Shown here: positions 52,227 through 61,329 of the stretch, in pieces | Position numbering within the stretch: position 1 is the first letter of the stretch | Layout of the letters: each line of letters opens with the position of its first letter | Assembly (NCBI GenBank): GCA_947259075.1 | Contig: CAMYKQ010000040.1 | Span: 1-64,000 of the forward strand | DNA from: an uncultured Gammaproteobacteria bacterium | GTDB lineage: Bacteria > Pseudomonadota > Gammaproteobacteria > DRLM01 | DNA: 64,000 nucleotides | Reading direction: 5' to 3' | Position numbers and translations under genes: made by a program | Notes under the pieces: model-generated | Told to the model about the DNA's origin: nothing | Databases searched by the model: none | What the model saw: only the letters and a program-made list of their open reading frames with translations

Positions 52227-53156
52227 ATGATCGCCAATAATGAAGTCAAGGTGTGGGATCCCTTCGCGCGGGTCTGCCACTGGGCGCTGGCCGCCGCTGT
52301 TGCAATCGCCTATTTCAACGAAGATGGAGCCTGGCTCAGGCTGCATATGTGGGCCGCTTATACCATCATCGCTCTGCTGGCGTTTCGCCTGATTTGGGGT
52401 TTCATTGGCCCTCGCCACGCGCGCTTCCCGGATTTCGTGACCTTCCCCAATGCGGTGTTGAGTTTCATCAAAGACGGCGCGCGTCTCAAAGCCAAACCTT
52501 ATTCGGGCCATAATCCCGCGGGAGCCTGGATGATCATCCTCTTGGTGGTGATGTTAAGTCTCATCAGCTTATCGGGTGTGATGCTCTATGGCGCCGGGCA
52601 GCACGCCGGTCCCGTGGCGGGGATGATGGCTGGTACTAGCGTGATGTGGGAGGATGCGCTTAAAGAGACGCATGGCATGCTCGCCAGTCTCACGCTCGGT
52701 TTGATCGTGTTCCACATGGCGGGGGTGATCGTGGAAAGCCTCATATACAAGGAGAATCTGGTGCGCGCGATGTTTACCGGACGTAAACGCCCGTTAAAAG
52801 TCAATGAGCCGGCGCTGTCAGCGGCGAGGTCTTCCCCTTCGCCGCGTGCGCGCGCGCCGGGATCGATTTTGGCGGCCGCTGCCGCCATCTTGCTGGTGTG
52901 GGTCATGCTGGGCGCGGAGACTGCGCTCGCGGATGATGACCTCATTAAAGGCAATGGCCTCAGCTCTGTCGCGCCCTTGGAACCGGTGCTGGCCGAGGCC
53001 AAGGCCCGGCAGGCCGGGCGGGTCATCGCCGTGGAGTTCGAACGCTATCAGGGAAAAGCGGCCTATGAGATAGAGATTCTCGACAGCCAGGGTCAGGTGT
53101 GGGAGCTGATGTTCGATGCCATGACCGGCGAGTTCCTGGGGAAGTTCGAAGAGTAG
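52227..53156 (+). CDS. Cytochrome b561-like membrane protein fused to PepSY domain
   Basis: A 309-residue protein with an N-terminal four-helix b-type cytochrome part (residues about 1-180). Likely heme ligand His residues are in VCHWALA, LRLHMWAAY, KETHGMLAS and IVFHMAGVI. A further membrane segment near 212-232 leads to a periplasmic C-terminal PepSY-like domain (AGRVIAVEFERYQGKAAYEIEI). Separate PepSY proteins often sit beside two-component systems of this type, and here it is fused. It likely moves electrons across the inner membrane; a link to sensing by the following kinase is inferred from the 18-bp gap to the regulator. Confidence 0.87.
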   Translation: MIANNEVKVWDPFARVCHWALAAAVAIAYFNEDGAWLRLHMWAAYTIIALLAFRLIWGFIGPRHARFPDFVTFPNAVLSFIKDGARLKAKPYSGHNPAGAWMIILLVVMLSLISLSGVMLYGAGQHAGPVAGMMAGTSVMWEDALKETHGMLASLTLGLIVFHMAGVIVESLIYKENLVRAMFTGRKRPLKVNEPALSAARSSPSPRARAPGSILAAAAAILLVWVMLGAETALADDDLIKGNGLSSVAPLEPVLAEAKARQAGRVIAVEFERYQGKAAYEIEILDSQGQVWELMFDAMTGEFLGKFEE

Positions 53157-53174
53157 GCGAAAAGGAGGTCGAAG

Positions 53175-53840
53175 GTGAGGATATTGCTCGTTGAAGACGA
53201 CCCTTTGCTGCGGGATCGCTTGAAGATGGATCTCGGTCAGGCCGGGTTCGCGGTGGATGCGGTCGACAATGGTGTCGATGCCGAGCATATGGGCACGGAA
53301 GAGCCTTATGACGCCGTGGTTTTGGATTTAGGTCTGCCGCGGCGTTCCGGACTTGAGGTGTTGCAGAACTGGCGCCGTCACAAAAACGGTGTGCCGGTGA
53401 TTATTCTCACCGCGCGCGATGCCTGGCATGAAAAGGTCGACGGATTCAAAGCAGGCGCCGACGATTACCTCGCGAAGCCATTTCATATCGAAGAATTATT
53501 GGCGCGCTTGAGCGCGGTGATCCGCCGTGGCCACGGTAAGACGGGCGGTGAACTGCAGACCGCGGGGCTGGTGCTGAACGAAGGCCGGCAATCGGTGACC
53601 GTGGCGGACGGTGGCGTGGTGGAGCTCACCGGCATCGAATTCCGTTTGTTGCGTTATTTCATGTTGCACCCCGGACAGATCCTCTCCAAGAGCCGCTTGA
53701 CGGAACATGTTTACGAGTTTGATGAAGACAAAGACAGCAATGTGATCGAGGTGTACATCAACCGGCTGCGGCACAAACTGGGCAAAGACGTGATCGCCAC
53801 CCGCCGTGGTCAAGGCTATGTGTTCGGGGCGGCGGAGTAA
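53175..53840 (+). CDS. OmpR-family response regulator
   Basis: A 221-residue DNA-binding response regulator related to QseB/PmrA. The receiver has LLVEDDPLLRDRLKMDL, the phospho-Asp in AVVLDLGLPRRSG and Lys in YLAKPFHIEEL; the winged helix has LTGIEFRLLRYFM and SNVIEVYINRLRHKLG. The GTG start has AGGAGG six bases upstream. Its stop overlaps the kinase start by one base (TAATG). Targets are unknown, possibly including the upstream cytochrome-PepSY gene. Confidence 0.93.
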   Translation: MRILLVEDDPLLRDRLKMDLGQAGFAVDAVDNGVDAEHMGTEEPYDAVVLDLGLPRRSGLEVLQNWRRHKNGVPVIILTARDAWHEKVDGFKAGADDYLAKPFHIEELLARLSAVIRRGHGKTGGELQTAGLVLNEGRQSVTVADGGVVELTGIEFRLLRYFMLHPGQILSKSRLTEHVYEFDEDKDSNVIEVYINRLRHKLGKDVIATRRGQGYVFGAAE

Positions 53841-55183
53841 TGCGTTCATTGCAGGCGCGGCTGGGCGTCGCCGTGGTGGTAAGCGTGGTGCTGCTGTTCG
53901 CCGCGCAGTGGTTGATGGTGAACAAGACACTGCTCGATCTTACGGAAAACTACTTCACGTCCCGGCTTGAACATGACATGGATGGTTTACTTGCCGCCTT
54001 GGATTTCGATAAAGAGGGCCGGCCGTTCTTGTCCAAGACTCAGCCTGATCCCATTTTTCATAATCCCTTCTCCGGTCATTATTTCGAGATTCTGGTGGCA
54101 GGAGAGGTTATTCGTTCGCGTTCTCTGTGGAACGGTAAACTGGACATCGCCGCGGTTGCCATCGGCAGCAATCAAATGACGCGCATGCCGGGACCGCAGG
54201 GACAAGATTTAGTCTTGTTACGCGCCGGGTTTAAAAAGCGCGGACATGCGGTGACCATCGGCGTGGCGGAAGATTATTCACCCATCGCGCAACAATTCCG
54301 CGGATTTCAGTGGGGCTATCTGTCCATCAGCGTGGGCGCATTGCTTGGCTTGATTTTGCTGCAGGTGTGGTTGGTGCGGATGAGTTTGCGGCCCTTGGAT
54401 CAGCTGCGCGCCGATATGCGGCGTTTGGAGCAAGGCGGGATCCGCCAGCTCAACGCCCAGGTTCCCGCCGAGGTCGCGCCGCTGGTGACCGAGCTCAATC
54501 GCTTGATTACCGTGCTGGGCCAGCGCCTGGAACGTTCGCGTAACGCGCTGGGCAATCTCGCGCATGCCTTGAAGACGCCGTTGACTGGCTTTAATCAGCT
54601 CTTGAACAGCGCGGAATTGAATCGCTATCCGCAACTGCGTGCGCAAATGTACGCGCAGAGCGATACCATCGGCCGTCTGATCCAGCGCGAGCTGAAACGC
54701 GCGCGGCTCGCGGGTGGCGCCGCGCCCGGACAACGTTTTGATCCCGAGCGCGAGTTGCCGCCGTTGCTGGCGATGTTTGAAAAGATATACCAGGAAAAAT
54801 CCATCGAAGTGCGAGGCGTGATTCCCAGTGGTCCGCAGCGCGCGGCGGAACGGGAGGACATGCTGGAGTTGTTTGGCAATCTGCTGGATAACGCCTGTAA
54901 ATGGGCGGCGCGGCGTGTGTTGCTGACCATTGAGGACAAGCCGGGTTTGGTGTTCAGCGTGGAAGATGATGGGCCCGGCGCGCCGGCTGAGGCCATTGCG
55001 CGTTTGACGGGGCGCGGCATGCGGGCGGACGAGTCCGTGAGCGGCTATGGTCTGGGTTTGGCCATCGCCAAGGAGGTCGTTGAGCATTACGGCGGGCGGA
55101 TAGGTTTCGAACGTTCGCCGTTGCTGGGTGGATTCCGCGTGTGGGTGGCGATTCCCGCGCAGGGCACACCCACGGCGGAATAA
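53840..55183 (+). CDS. PhoQ-like sensor histidine kinase
   Basis: A 447-residue inner-membrane kinase. Two membrane segments (about 8-27 and 158-178) flank a periplasmic sensor domain of some 130 residues. The phospho-acceptor box is LGNLAHALKTPLTGF, where the HALKTP form is typical of the PhoQ group. The ATPase domain has LFGNLLDNACKWAAR, DDGPGAPAEA and GYGLGLAIAKEVVEHYGG. The periplasmic domain has no recognised ligand pocket. It is coupled to the regulator upstream, and the convergent GGDEF gene ends 7 bp downstream. Confidence 0.92.
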   Translation: MRSLQARLGVAVVVSVVLLFAAQWLMVNKTLLDLTENYFTSRLEHDMDGLLAALDFDKEGRPFLSKTQPDPIFHNPFSGHYFEILVAGEVIRSRSLWNGKLDIAAVAIGSNQMTRMPGPQGQDLVLLRAGFKKRGHAVTIGVAEDYSPIAQQFRGFQWGYLSISVGALLGLILLQVWLVRMSLRPLDQLRADMRRLEQGGIRQLNAQVPAEVAPLVTELNRLITVLGQRLERSRNALGNLAHALKTPLTGFNQLLNSAELNRYPQLRAQMYAQSDTIGRLIQRELKRARLAGGAAPGQRFDPERELPPLLAMFEKIYQEKSIEVRGVIPSGPQRAAEREDMLELFGNLLDNACKWAARRVLLTIEDKPGLVFSVEDDGPGAPAEAIARLTGRGMRADESVSGYGLGLAIAKEVVEHYGGRIGFERSPLLGGFRVWVAIPAQGTPTAE

Positions 55184-55190
55184 AATGAGT

Positions 55191-56141
55191 TCAGCAGATG
55201 ATGCGGTTTCTACCTTGCTGCTTGGCTTGATAGAGGCAGTGATCCGCCTTTTTGATTAAATCATCTGGAGTCATAGGTTCGTCGTTGTTGGAGTGGGAGG
55301 CGACGCCGATCGACGCGGTGATGGGGATATTGCCTTCTGAAGATATGATGGGATTCTGCGAGATGCTGCGCCGGATCCTCTCGAAAATAAGGGGGGTGAA
55401 CTTGGCGGGGTCGGGGTGATGGGTCAGGATGGCGAATTCTTCACCGCCGATGCGCGCGACCATATCGGTGGGCCGTACCGCCCAAAGCAGACGCTGGGCG
55501 AAACCGCACAATACCTCGTCACCCACCGGGTGGCCGAAACGGTCGTTGATCAGTTTGAAGTGGTCGATATCCACGATGGCGCAGGTAGTGACGCCGCCAC
55601 GTGCGGTGGTTTCGCTGAGCAAGGACTCCAAGTGGGCCTGCATGAAGCGGCGATTGCCCAGACCGGTGAGCGGGTCGGTGGTCGCCAGTTCTTGTAGGCG
55701 TTGATTGTCCCGGCGGAGTACGTTAACCGTGCGCAATACCGTGTTGTGCAGGGTGCCGATGCGCGCGGCGGATTGTATCCGGGCGAGGAGCTCGCGGTCG
55801 TTGATGGGCTTGCGCAGGTAATCATCGACGCCGCGGCTAAGGGCTTCCTCCAAGGGTTCAATGCCTTCCTTGGAGGTGAAGAGAATAATGGCGCTGTAGC
55901 GTTGCCGCGATTCGTCAAGCTGGCGGATGGATTCCGCCAGCTGCAATCCGTCCATATTCGGCATGATCCAATCCGATAACACCACATCCGCCGGTCTCTC
56001 GCCCAGCATCATCAACGCTTCTTGGCCGTTAGACGCATAGCGTACTTTGCTATAGCCGGCTTGGCTGAGGACGCTGCTTAGCTTCTTGCAGACGATATCC
56101 GTGTCATCGACGATGAGTATGTCTAGATCCTGTTTGGCCAT
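55191..56141 (-). CDS. Diguanylate cyclase with receiver domain
   Basis: A 316-residue REC-GGDEF protein that should make c-di-GMP when its receiver is phosphorylated. The receiver has LIVDDTDIV, phospho-Asp in VVLSDWIMPNMDG and Lys in DDYLRKPIND. The cyclase domain begins LATTDPLTGLGNRRFM, has DIDHFKLINDRFGHPVGDEVL and an intact GGEEF active site. An RPTD inhibitory-site motif lies five residues before it, so product feedback is expected. It lies 43 bp downstream of the degenerate homologue on the same strand. Confidence 0.94.
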   Translation of the reverse strand: MAKQDLDILIVDDTDIVCKKLSSVLSQAGYSKVRYASNGQEALMMLGERPADVVLSDWIMPNMDGLQLAESIRQLDESRQRYSAIILFTSKEGIEPLEEALSRGVDDYLRKPINDRELLARIQSAARIGTLHNTVLRTVNVLRRDNQRLQELATTDPLTGLGNRRFMQAHLESLLSETTARGGVTTCAIVDIDHFKLINDRFGHPVGDEVLCGFAQRLLWAVRPTDMVARIGGEEFAILTHHPDPAKFTPLIFERIRRSISQNPIISSEGNIPITASIGVASHSNNDEPMTPDDLIKKADHCLYQAKQQGRNRIIC

Positions 56142-56184
56142 TGCCAGTCCTCGTGATTACCTCTGAACCTCATCCATGCGCGAT

Positions 56185-57108
56185 TCACATTATCAAGGTA
56201 TTGCCGCCAGTTTCTTGCGCGTCGCGCATTTTTCTGCTGGCGCTGGCTAACATGTCAAAGGGCGTTAGTTCACTGCGCCCATCGTCGCAGCATACGCCTA
56301 CGGAAACGCTGATTTCGATTTCATCGAGGGTGGCTGGGAGCGGTGGATAACTGATCGTGCGCAACAAGCGTTCAAAAATCCACGGGCGGATGTGGGCGCT
56401 GTCGGCATAACGTAAGGCCACGCCGAATTCATTGTCACCGGTGCGGGCGAGAAAATCGATGGGCCTTAAAGTGGCACGTAAGCGGTTGGCGACTTCACGC
56501 AGCACTTCGTTTTTGAAATTCTGGCCGTGGCGCTCGGCAATCAGGTCGAGTTGATCGATGCTGAGTAGCGCGCAACAGCTCAGGCCGTCGCGGGACCGTG
56601 TTTCCAACAATAAAGCCTCCAGGTGCTTTATCAGATAACGCCAATTACCGAGGCCGGTGAGCGGATCCTGCAAGCTGGTTTCACTCGCGGACGGATGGTG
56701 CTTGTGCAGCCGCAACTGGGTTTCCAAACTGGCGATGCGGTGCGCGGTTTTCAGCCGGAGTGACAAGCTCGCGCCATCGAAGGGGGCGAGCAAATAATCG
56801 TCAACGCCAGGTACTAGCGCGGGTGGCGAGGCTTGTAATTGCTCCGCGGTGACGCATTGCACGATAGCGGTGTAGCGGTCTTGCGCGCTGTCTTGGTGGC
56901 GCAGATTGTTGATGATGGCGGGATCAAAGTTGCTGGGCTGGAGGCTGGCGAGAATGACTACGTCAGCCGCCTGCTCCGCGCAGAGCGCCGGTACTTTGCT
57001 GAAGCTTTGAGTCCGGCGCAGATCTTGAAACCGCGCGCTTTCAATCGCGGCTTCGCAATGGGGGGCGAGATCCCCGGCTATCACAATGGAGAGTTGATTC
57101 TCGGTCAT
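56185..57108 (-). CDS. Degenerate REC-GGDEF protein
   Basis: A 307-residue relative of the neighbouring cyclase with the same domain order. The receiver has lost its phospho-acceptor: VVILASLQPSNFD stands where VVLSDWIMPNMDG stands in the neighbour. The GGEEF site is GDNEF (ARTGDNEFGVAL), and the metal-binding DIDHFK is SIDQLDLI. The inhibitory-site motif is retained as RPID at the right distance. It is therefore probably not a cyclase but may bind c-di-GMP through that site or bind its intact neighbour. It is likely co-transcribed with the cyclase gene 43 bp downstream. Confidence 0.88.
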   Translation of the reverse strand: MTENQLSIVIAGDLAPHCEAAIESARFQDLRRTQSFSKVPALCAEQAADVVILASLQPSNFDPAIINNLRHQDSAQDRYTAIVQCVTAEQLQASPPALVPGVDDYLLAPFDGASLSLRLKTAHRIASLETQLRLHKHHPSASETSLQDPLTGLGNWRYLIKHLEALLLETRSRDGLSCCALLSIDQLDLIAERHGQNFKNEVLREVANRLRATLRPIDFLARTGDNEFGVALRYADSAHIRPWIFERLLRTISYPPLPATLDEIEISVSVGVCCDDGRSELTPFDMLASASRKMRDAQETGGNTLIM

Positions 57109-57161
57109 GTTTTAACCCACGGTAAACCCTTGAGCGGATGCGCTGAGTAAGGTATCGGCCG

Positions 57162-57812
57162 TTATGCCGGCGTCATGAGCGCGCCCGGTGCGTCACGCGA
57201 AAACCCTTCCCATAGATTCACGATGCGGCAAAACAATTCAGCGGTTCTTTCCGCGTCGTAGATCGCGGAGTGGGCCTCACGGTGGTCCCACGCTATGCCC
57301 GCGGCTTGTACCGCGCGGCCTAACACCGTTTGACCGAAGGCCAAACCGCCCAAGGTGGCGGTATCAAACGTACTGAAAGGGTGAAAGGGATTGCGTTTGA
57401 TGCCGCTGCGCGCGACGGCGGCGTTGATGAAGGCCAGATCGAATGAGGGATTGTGTCCCAGCAAGATGGCGCGGGTGCAGTGGTGGTGCCGCACCGCTTG
57501 GCGTATCGGCTGAAAAATACTTTGCAGCGCCTCGTGTTCCGTCAACGCCTCACGGAATGGGTGATAGGGGTCGATACCTGTGAAGGCAAGGGCCGCGGGA
57601 TCGAGCCGGGCGCCCGCGAAGGGCGCGACGTGGCAGGCGAAGGTCTCGTGGCGGTGTAAACGGCCGGCTTCGTCCATGCGCAAGGTGACGGCGGCGACTT
57701 CCAAGAGGGCGTCGGTTTGCGGGTTGAAGCCACCGGTTTCCACGTCCACGGCGACGGGGAGGAAACCGCGGAAACGAGATCCCAAGACGGGTGACGGGCG
57801 GGAATGCGACAT
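57162..57812 (-). CDS. rnt: Ribonuclease T
   Basis: A 216-residue DEDD-family 3'-5' exoribonuclease that trims tRNA and other stable RNA ends. The catalytic acidic residues are visible: Asp/Glu in VAVDVETGGF, Asp in GHNPSFDLAFINAA, and the His/Asp pair in AHSAIYDAERTAELF. The NPFHPFSTFDTATLGGLAFGQ block is characteristic of RNase T rather than DNA polymerase III epsilon. ATG 57812 is chosen over a GTG two codons upstream. Confidence 0.94.
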   Translation of the reverse strand: MSHSRPSPVLGSRFRGFLPVAVDVETGGFNPQTDALLEVAAVTLRMDEAGRLHRHETFACHVAPFAGARLDPAALAFTGIDPYHPFREALTEHEALQSIFQPIRQAVRHHHCTRAILLGHNPSFDLAFINAAVARSGIKRNPFHPFSTFDTATLGGLAFGQTVLGRAVQAAGIAWDHREAHSAIYDAERTAELFCRIVNLWEGFSRDAPGALMTPA

Positions 57813-57888
57813 GCCCACAGCATACGAGATTCGGCGCTAATTGGCGATGGGTCCGTGGTCGCGAAGCGAGTAACACGAGGGTCGAGTG

Positions 57889-58845
57889 ATGAATAGGCAA
57901 AGAATGAACGGTTCTGTAACACAGAGTATACGTTTGTGGGGTGCCCTGACCCTCGGTTTGTTGATGTGCGGATCGGCCTGGGCCGCGGTGGGCGGACTGA
58001 CGCGCAGTGAACAGGCACCGCTGGTCGCCGTGAGCGCGGCGCCGGTTGTGGAAAATACCTTATTGTGGCGGGTGGAGCGCAGCGGTTTACGTCCCAGTTA
58101 TGTCTTCGGCACCATACATTCCGAAGACCCGCGCGTCGCCGAGTTGCCGCCCTCGGTGATTCAAGCCTTCCGTCTTTCCGATGCCTTCGCCATGGAGATG
58201 ATCCCCGATCAAACCGCGCTGGCGCGAATGAGCGCGGCGATGTTCATCAGCGAGGGCCCCAACTTGCATGAGATGCTGGGTGATGAGTGGTTTCAACGTA
58301 CCGCGGAATTGGTGACGCAGTACGGCGTGCCGCCCACTATTCTCTCATCACTTAAACCTTGGGTGGTGTTCACCGCCCTGACCATGCCCAAGGCGGAAGA
58401 GGGAATGTTCCTGGATGTGATTTTATATGGTGCCGCGCTGCATGACGGAAAATACATCCACGGTTTGGAAACCGCCGATGAGCAGGTGGGTACGTTCGAG
58501 GGTATCGCGCTCAACGATCAAGTAACTATCCTGAAAGACGTGGTCGCTAATTACGAATCCATCAGCCGCCTCAATAGCGAGCTGGTCAAGAGTTACACCC
58601 GCGGTGATTTGAGCGCCATTGCCTCGCTGCAAGCGCAATATATGACCAACGGCGATCAGCGTCTCGAGCGCATGTACCAGCAGCGCACGGTCGATGATCG
58701 CAATCTGCGTATGGTGGAACGCATGTTGCCGCGCATCGAGGAAGAAAATACCTTCATCGCCATCGACGCCTGGCATCTTCCCGGGGAGAACGGGGTGCTG
58801 CACTTGCTGGAGCAACGCGGCTACCGGGTTTCACCGGTGCAATAA
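57889..58845 (+). CDS. TraB/GumN family protein, exported
   Basis: A 318-residue protein with an N-terminal signal peptide (WGALTLGLLMCGSAWA). Family motifs are YVFGTIHSEDPRV near the start of the mature part and FIAIDAWHLPGENGVLHLL at the end, where the more common form is GAGHL; the His and Glu are kept. The TraB/GumN family is proposed to be metalloprotease-like, but no activity is proven for most members. ATG 57889 is three bases after an in-frame GTG and has GAGG upstream. It is divergent from rnt, and the convergent pyrC ends 157 bp downstream. Confidence 0.88.
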   Translation: MNRQRMNGSVTQSIRLWGALTLGLLMCGSAWAAVGGLTRSEQAPLVAVSAAPVVENTLLWRVERSGLRPSYVFGTIHSEDPRVAELPPSVIQAFRLSDAFAMEMIPDQTALARMSAAMFISEGPNLHEMLGDEWFQRTAELVTQYGVPPTILSSLKPWVVFTALTMPKAEEGMFLDVILYGAALHDGKYIHGLETADEQVGTFEGIALNDQVTILKDVVANYESISRLNSELVKSYTRGDLSAIASLQAQYMTNGDQRLERMYQQRTVDDRNLRMVERMLPRIEEENTFIAIDAWHLPGENGVLHLLEQRGYRVSPVQ

Positions 58846-59002
58846 ATTCGCCGCAGCCGCGAACGCCTGCTCAGCCGGGAAAATACGGGAAAAGAGGGCG
58901 ATGGGCGCATAAAAGACCCGCTTTGCTTTTTCTGTGCCGTCAGCGCAATGGAAGCAAATATTTTTCGAGCCCGCAGCAGGCCGCGCGGTAAAATGCCTGG
59001 CC

Positions 59003-60043
59003 TTATTGCGTCTCTTGCAGCCGCCACGCTGTTTTGCCGCCCGCCCGCAGGGGAATCACCGTCTCCTCGCCGAAGGGATAGGCCGCGGGAATATCTTGCT
59101 CTTCTTTTATCAGCGTAATTCTCTCCCGGTTGCGCGGCAGGCCGTAGAAATCCGCGCCGTGGAAGCTGGCGAAGCCTTCCAGCTTATCGAGGGCGCCCGC
59201 TTGCTCGAAGGCCTCCGCGTACAATTCCAGCGCGGCGTGAGCGGTGTAGCTGCCCGCGCAGCCGCAGTTCGTTTCTTTGCTGGCGCGCGTGTGCGGGGCG
59301 CTGTCGGTGCCGAGAAAAAATTTCGGGTTGCCGCTGGTGGCGGCGCGCAGCAGCGCCGCGCGGTCTTCCTCGCGCTTGAGCACCGGCAGGCAGTAGTAAT
59401 GGGGGCGGATGCCGCCGGCGAGCAGGTCGTTGCGGTTGAGCAGCAAGTGATGCACGGTGATGGTGGCGGCGATGGTAGCGGGCGCGGCATGCACGAAGTT
59501 GACCGCGTCACGCGTGGTGATGTGCTCGAAGACGATTTTCAACGCGCTGAAGCGCGCGCTCAGCGGCAGGAGGCATTGTTCGATGAAGAGGCGTTCGCGG
59601 TCGAAGATGTCCACGTGTGCCGCGGTGACCTCGCCGTGTACCAGCAGGGGCAGCCCCAGTTCTTCCATCGCCGCCAAGGCCGGGTAACAGCGTTCGAGGG
59701 TGGTGACGCCGGCGTCCGAGTTAGTGGTGGCGCCCGCCGGATAAAGCTTGACGCCGTGGACGATGCCGCTCTGGCGCGCGCGGTGGATTTCTTCCGGCGG
59801 GGTGTTGTCGGTGAGATACAGCGTCATCAACGGTTCGAAGTCCACGCCGGCGGGCGCCGCCGCTAAAATGCGTTGCCGGTAATCGCGCGCCTGCGCGGTG
59901 GTGGTGACCGGCGGTTTTAAATTGGGCATGGCGATGACGCGGCGAAATTGCCGCGCGGCGTGGGCCACCGTGGTGTTCAGGAAGGCGCCGTCGCGCAAAT
60001 GAATGTGCCAATCGTCGGGGCGGGTGAGCTTGAGCCTTTGCAT
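59003..60043 (-). CDS. pyrC: Dihydroorotase
   Basis: A 346-residue type II dihydroorotase of pyrimidine synthesis, interconverting carbamoyl aspartate and dihydroorotate. Zinc ligands are in [10 protein letters not shown], the carboxylated Lys in [13 protein letters not shown], and further His residues in [12 protein letters not shown] and [11 protein letters not shown]; the catalytic Asp is in [14 protein letters not shown]. The length is normal. It is monocistronic on the minus strand, divergent from the hydrolase gene. Confidence 0.96.
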   Translation of the reverse strand: MQRLKLTRPDDWHIHLRDGAFLNTTVAHAARQFRRVIAMPNLKPPVTTTAQARDYRQRILAAAPAGVDFEPLMTLYLTDNTPPEEIHRARQSGIVHGVKLYPAGATTNSDAGVTTLERCYPALAAMEELGLPLLVHGEVTAAHVDIFDRERLFIEQCLLPLSARFSALKIVFEHITTRDAVNFVHAAPATIAATITVHHLLLNRNDLLAGGIRPHYYCLPVLKREEDRAALLRAATSGNPKFFLGTDSAPHTRASKETNCGCAGSYTAHAALELYAEAFEQAGALDKLEGFASFHGADFYGLPRNRERITLIKEEQDIPAAYPFGEETVIPLRAGGKTAWRLQETQ

Positions 60044-60211
60044 GAGATGTCCTCTACGTCGCGGCGTTCATTATGCCATGGGTGTACGGCCCAGTCCGGC
60101 GTGCCGGAAAAAATTTATTGATATATCGAGCATGATGATCGCCGCCGTCCCGCCACGCCGCGCTTGGCAAGGCGGCGCGCCGCGTGTTTTGATAGCGCTA
60201 ATAATGCGGTG

Positions 60212-61177
60212 ATGAAGATGAACCCTTCCTTCAAACCCGCCTGGTGGTTGCCCGGCGGTCATATGCAAACCTTGTGGCCCGCGCTGTTGCGGCGGGCGGC
60301 GGCGCCCGTGGCGCGGCGTGAGCGGGTGACGCTGCCCGATGGCGATTTCATCGATGCCGATTGGGTGGGCGAGACCGGGCCCATCGTCATCGTGTTGCAC
60401 GGCTTGGGCGGCTCTAGCGATTCGCATTATGTCCGCGGCTTATTGCGCGCCATTGCGGCACGGGGCTGGCGCGGTGTCGTGATGCATTTTCGCGGTTGCA
60501 GCGGTGAGCCCAATCGCTTGCCGCGCGGTTATCACGCCGGTGACACGGGTGACCTCGAAAGTTTCGTGCGGGTGTTGCGCCTGCGAGAACCGCATACCCT
60601 CCTGGCGGCGGTGGGGTATTCATTGGGTGGCAATGTCCTCTTGAAATGGCTGGGCGAACAAGGCGCGGCGGCGCCGGTGCGCGCGGCGGTGGCGGTGTCG
60701 GTGCCCTTTGATCTCGCCGCCGCCACCGCGCGTTTGATGCAAGGTTTTTCGCGGGTGTACGAGCGCCGCCTGCTGCGCTGTTTGCAAGTGGCGCTGACGC
60801 AAAAACGCGCGATGATGGGTCTGCCATGGGACGCGGCGGCGATCGCCGCCATCAGCACGCTGCGCGAATTCGATGAACGCATCACCGCGCCCTTGCATGG
60901 GTTCAACGACGCCGATGATTACTACACGCGTGCCAGCTGCCGGCCTTATCTGCCGCGGATTCACGCGCCCACTTTGATCGTCCATGCCAGTGACGACCCC
61001 TTTATGCCCTCCAGCGTCGTGCCGCGGGCCGACGAGCTTGGCGCGCGCATTACCTTAGAGCATTTCGCCAGCGGCGGCCATGTTGGATTTGTCGGTGGTG
61101 CGCCCTGGTCGCCGCGCTATTGGCTGGAGCCGCGCATTTCCGAGTACCTCGCTGAGAAACTTGATGCGGCACTTTGA
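60212..61177 (+). CDS. YheT-like alpha/beta hydrolase
   Basis: A 321-residue serine hydrolase of the YheT (EMB8) family. The oxyanion region is IVIVLHGLGGSSDSHYV, nucleophile Ser in AVGYSLGGNVLLKWLGE, Asp in VHASDDPFMPSS, and His in FASGGHVGFVGG. MHFRGCSGEPNRLPRGYHAGDTGD is a family signature. The natural substrate is unknown. ATG 60212 is chosen because the track start at 60164 adds 16 residues of low similarity. Confidence 0.93.
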   Translation: MKMNPSFKPAWWLPGGHMQTLWPALLRRAAAPVARRERVTLPDGDFIDADWVGETGPIVIVLHGLGGSSDSHYVRGLLRAIAARGWRGVVMHFRGCSGEPNRLPRGYHAGDTGDLESFVRVLRLREPHTLLAAVGYSLGGNVLLKWLGEQGAAAPVRAAVAVSVPFDLAAATARLMQGFSRVYERRLLRCLQVALTQKRAMMGLPWDAAAIAAISTLREFDERITAPLHGFNDADDYYTRASCRPYLPRIHAPTLIVHASDDPFMPSSVVPRADELGARITLEHFASGGHVGFVGGAPWSPRYWLEPRISEYLAEKLDAAL

Positions 61178-61329
61178 CGGCGGCTCGCGCGCGCGGCTGT
61201 GACATAATGCGTTTGGGCGCGGTGTGATTGATTATCATCCCGTGCGCAAAGCGGGAAGTGGCATGACAAGCTTATCCATGAAATATCGTTCCCGTTTTTA
61301 CCCCATCTGGATTGAAGAAAGTGGCAACT

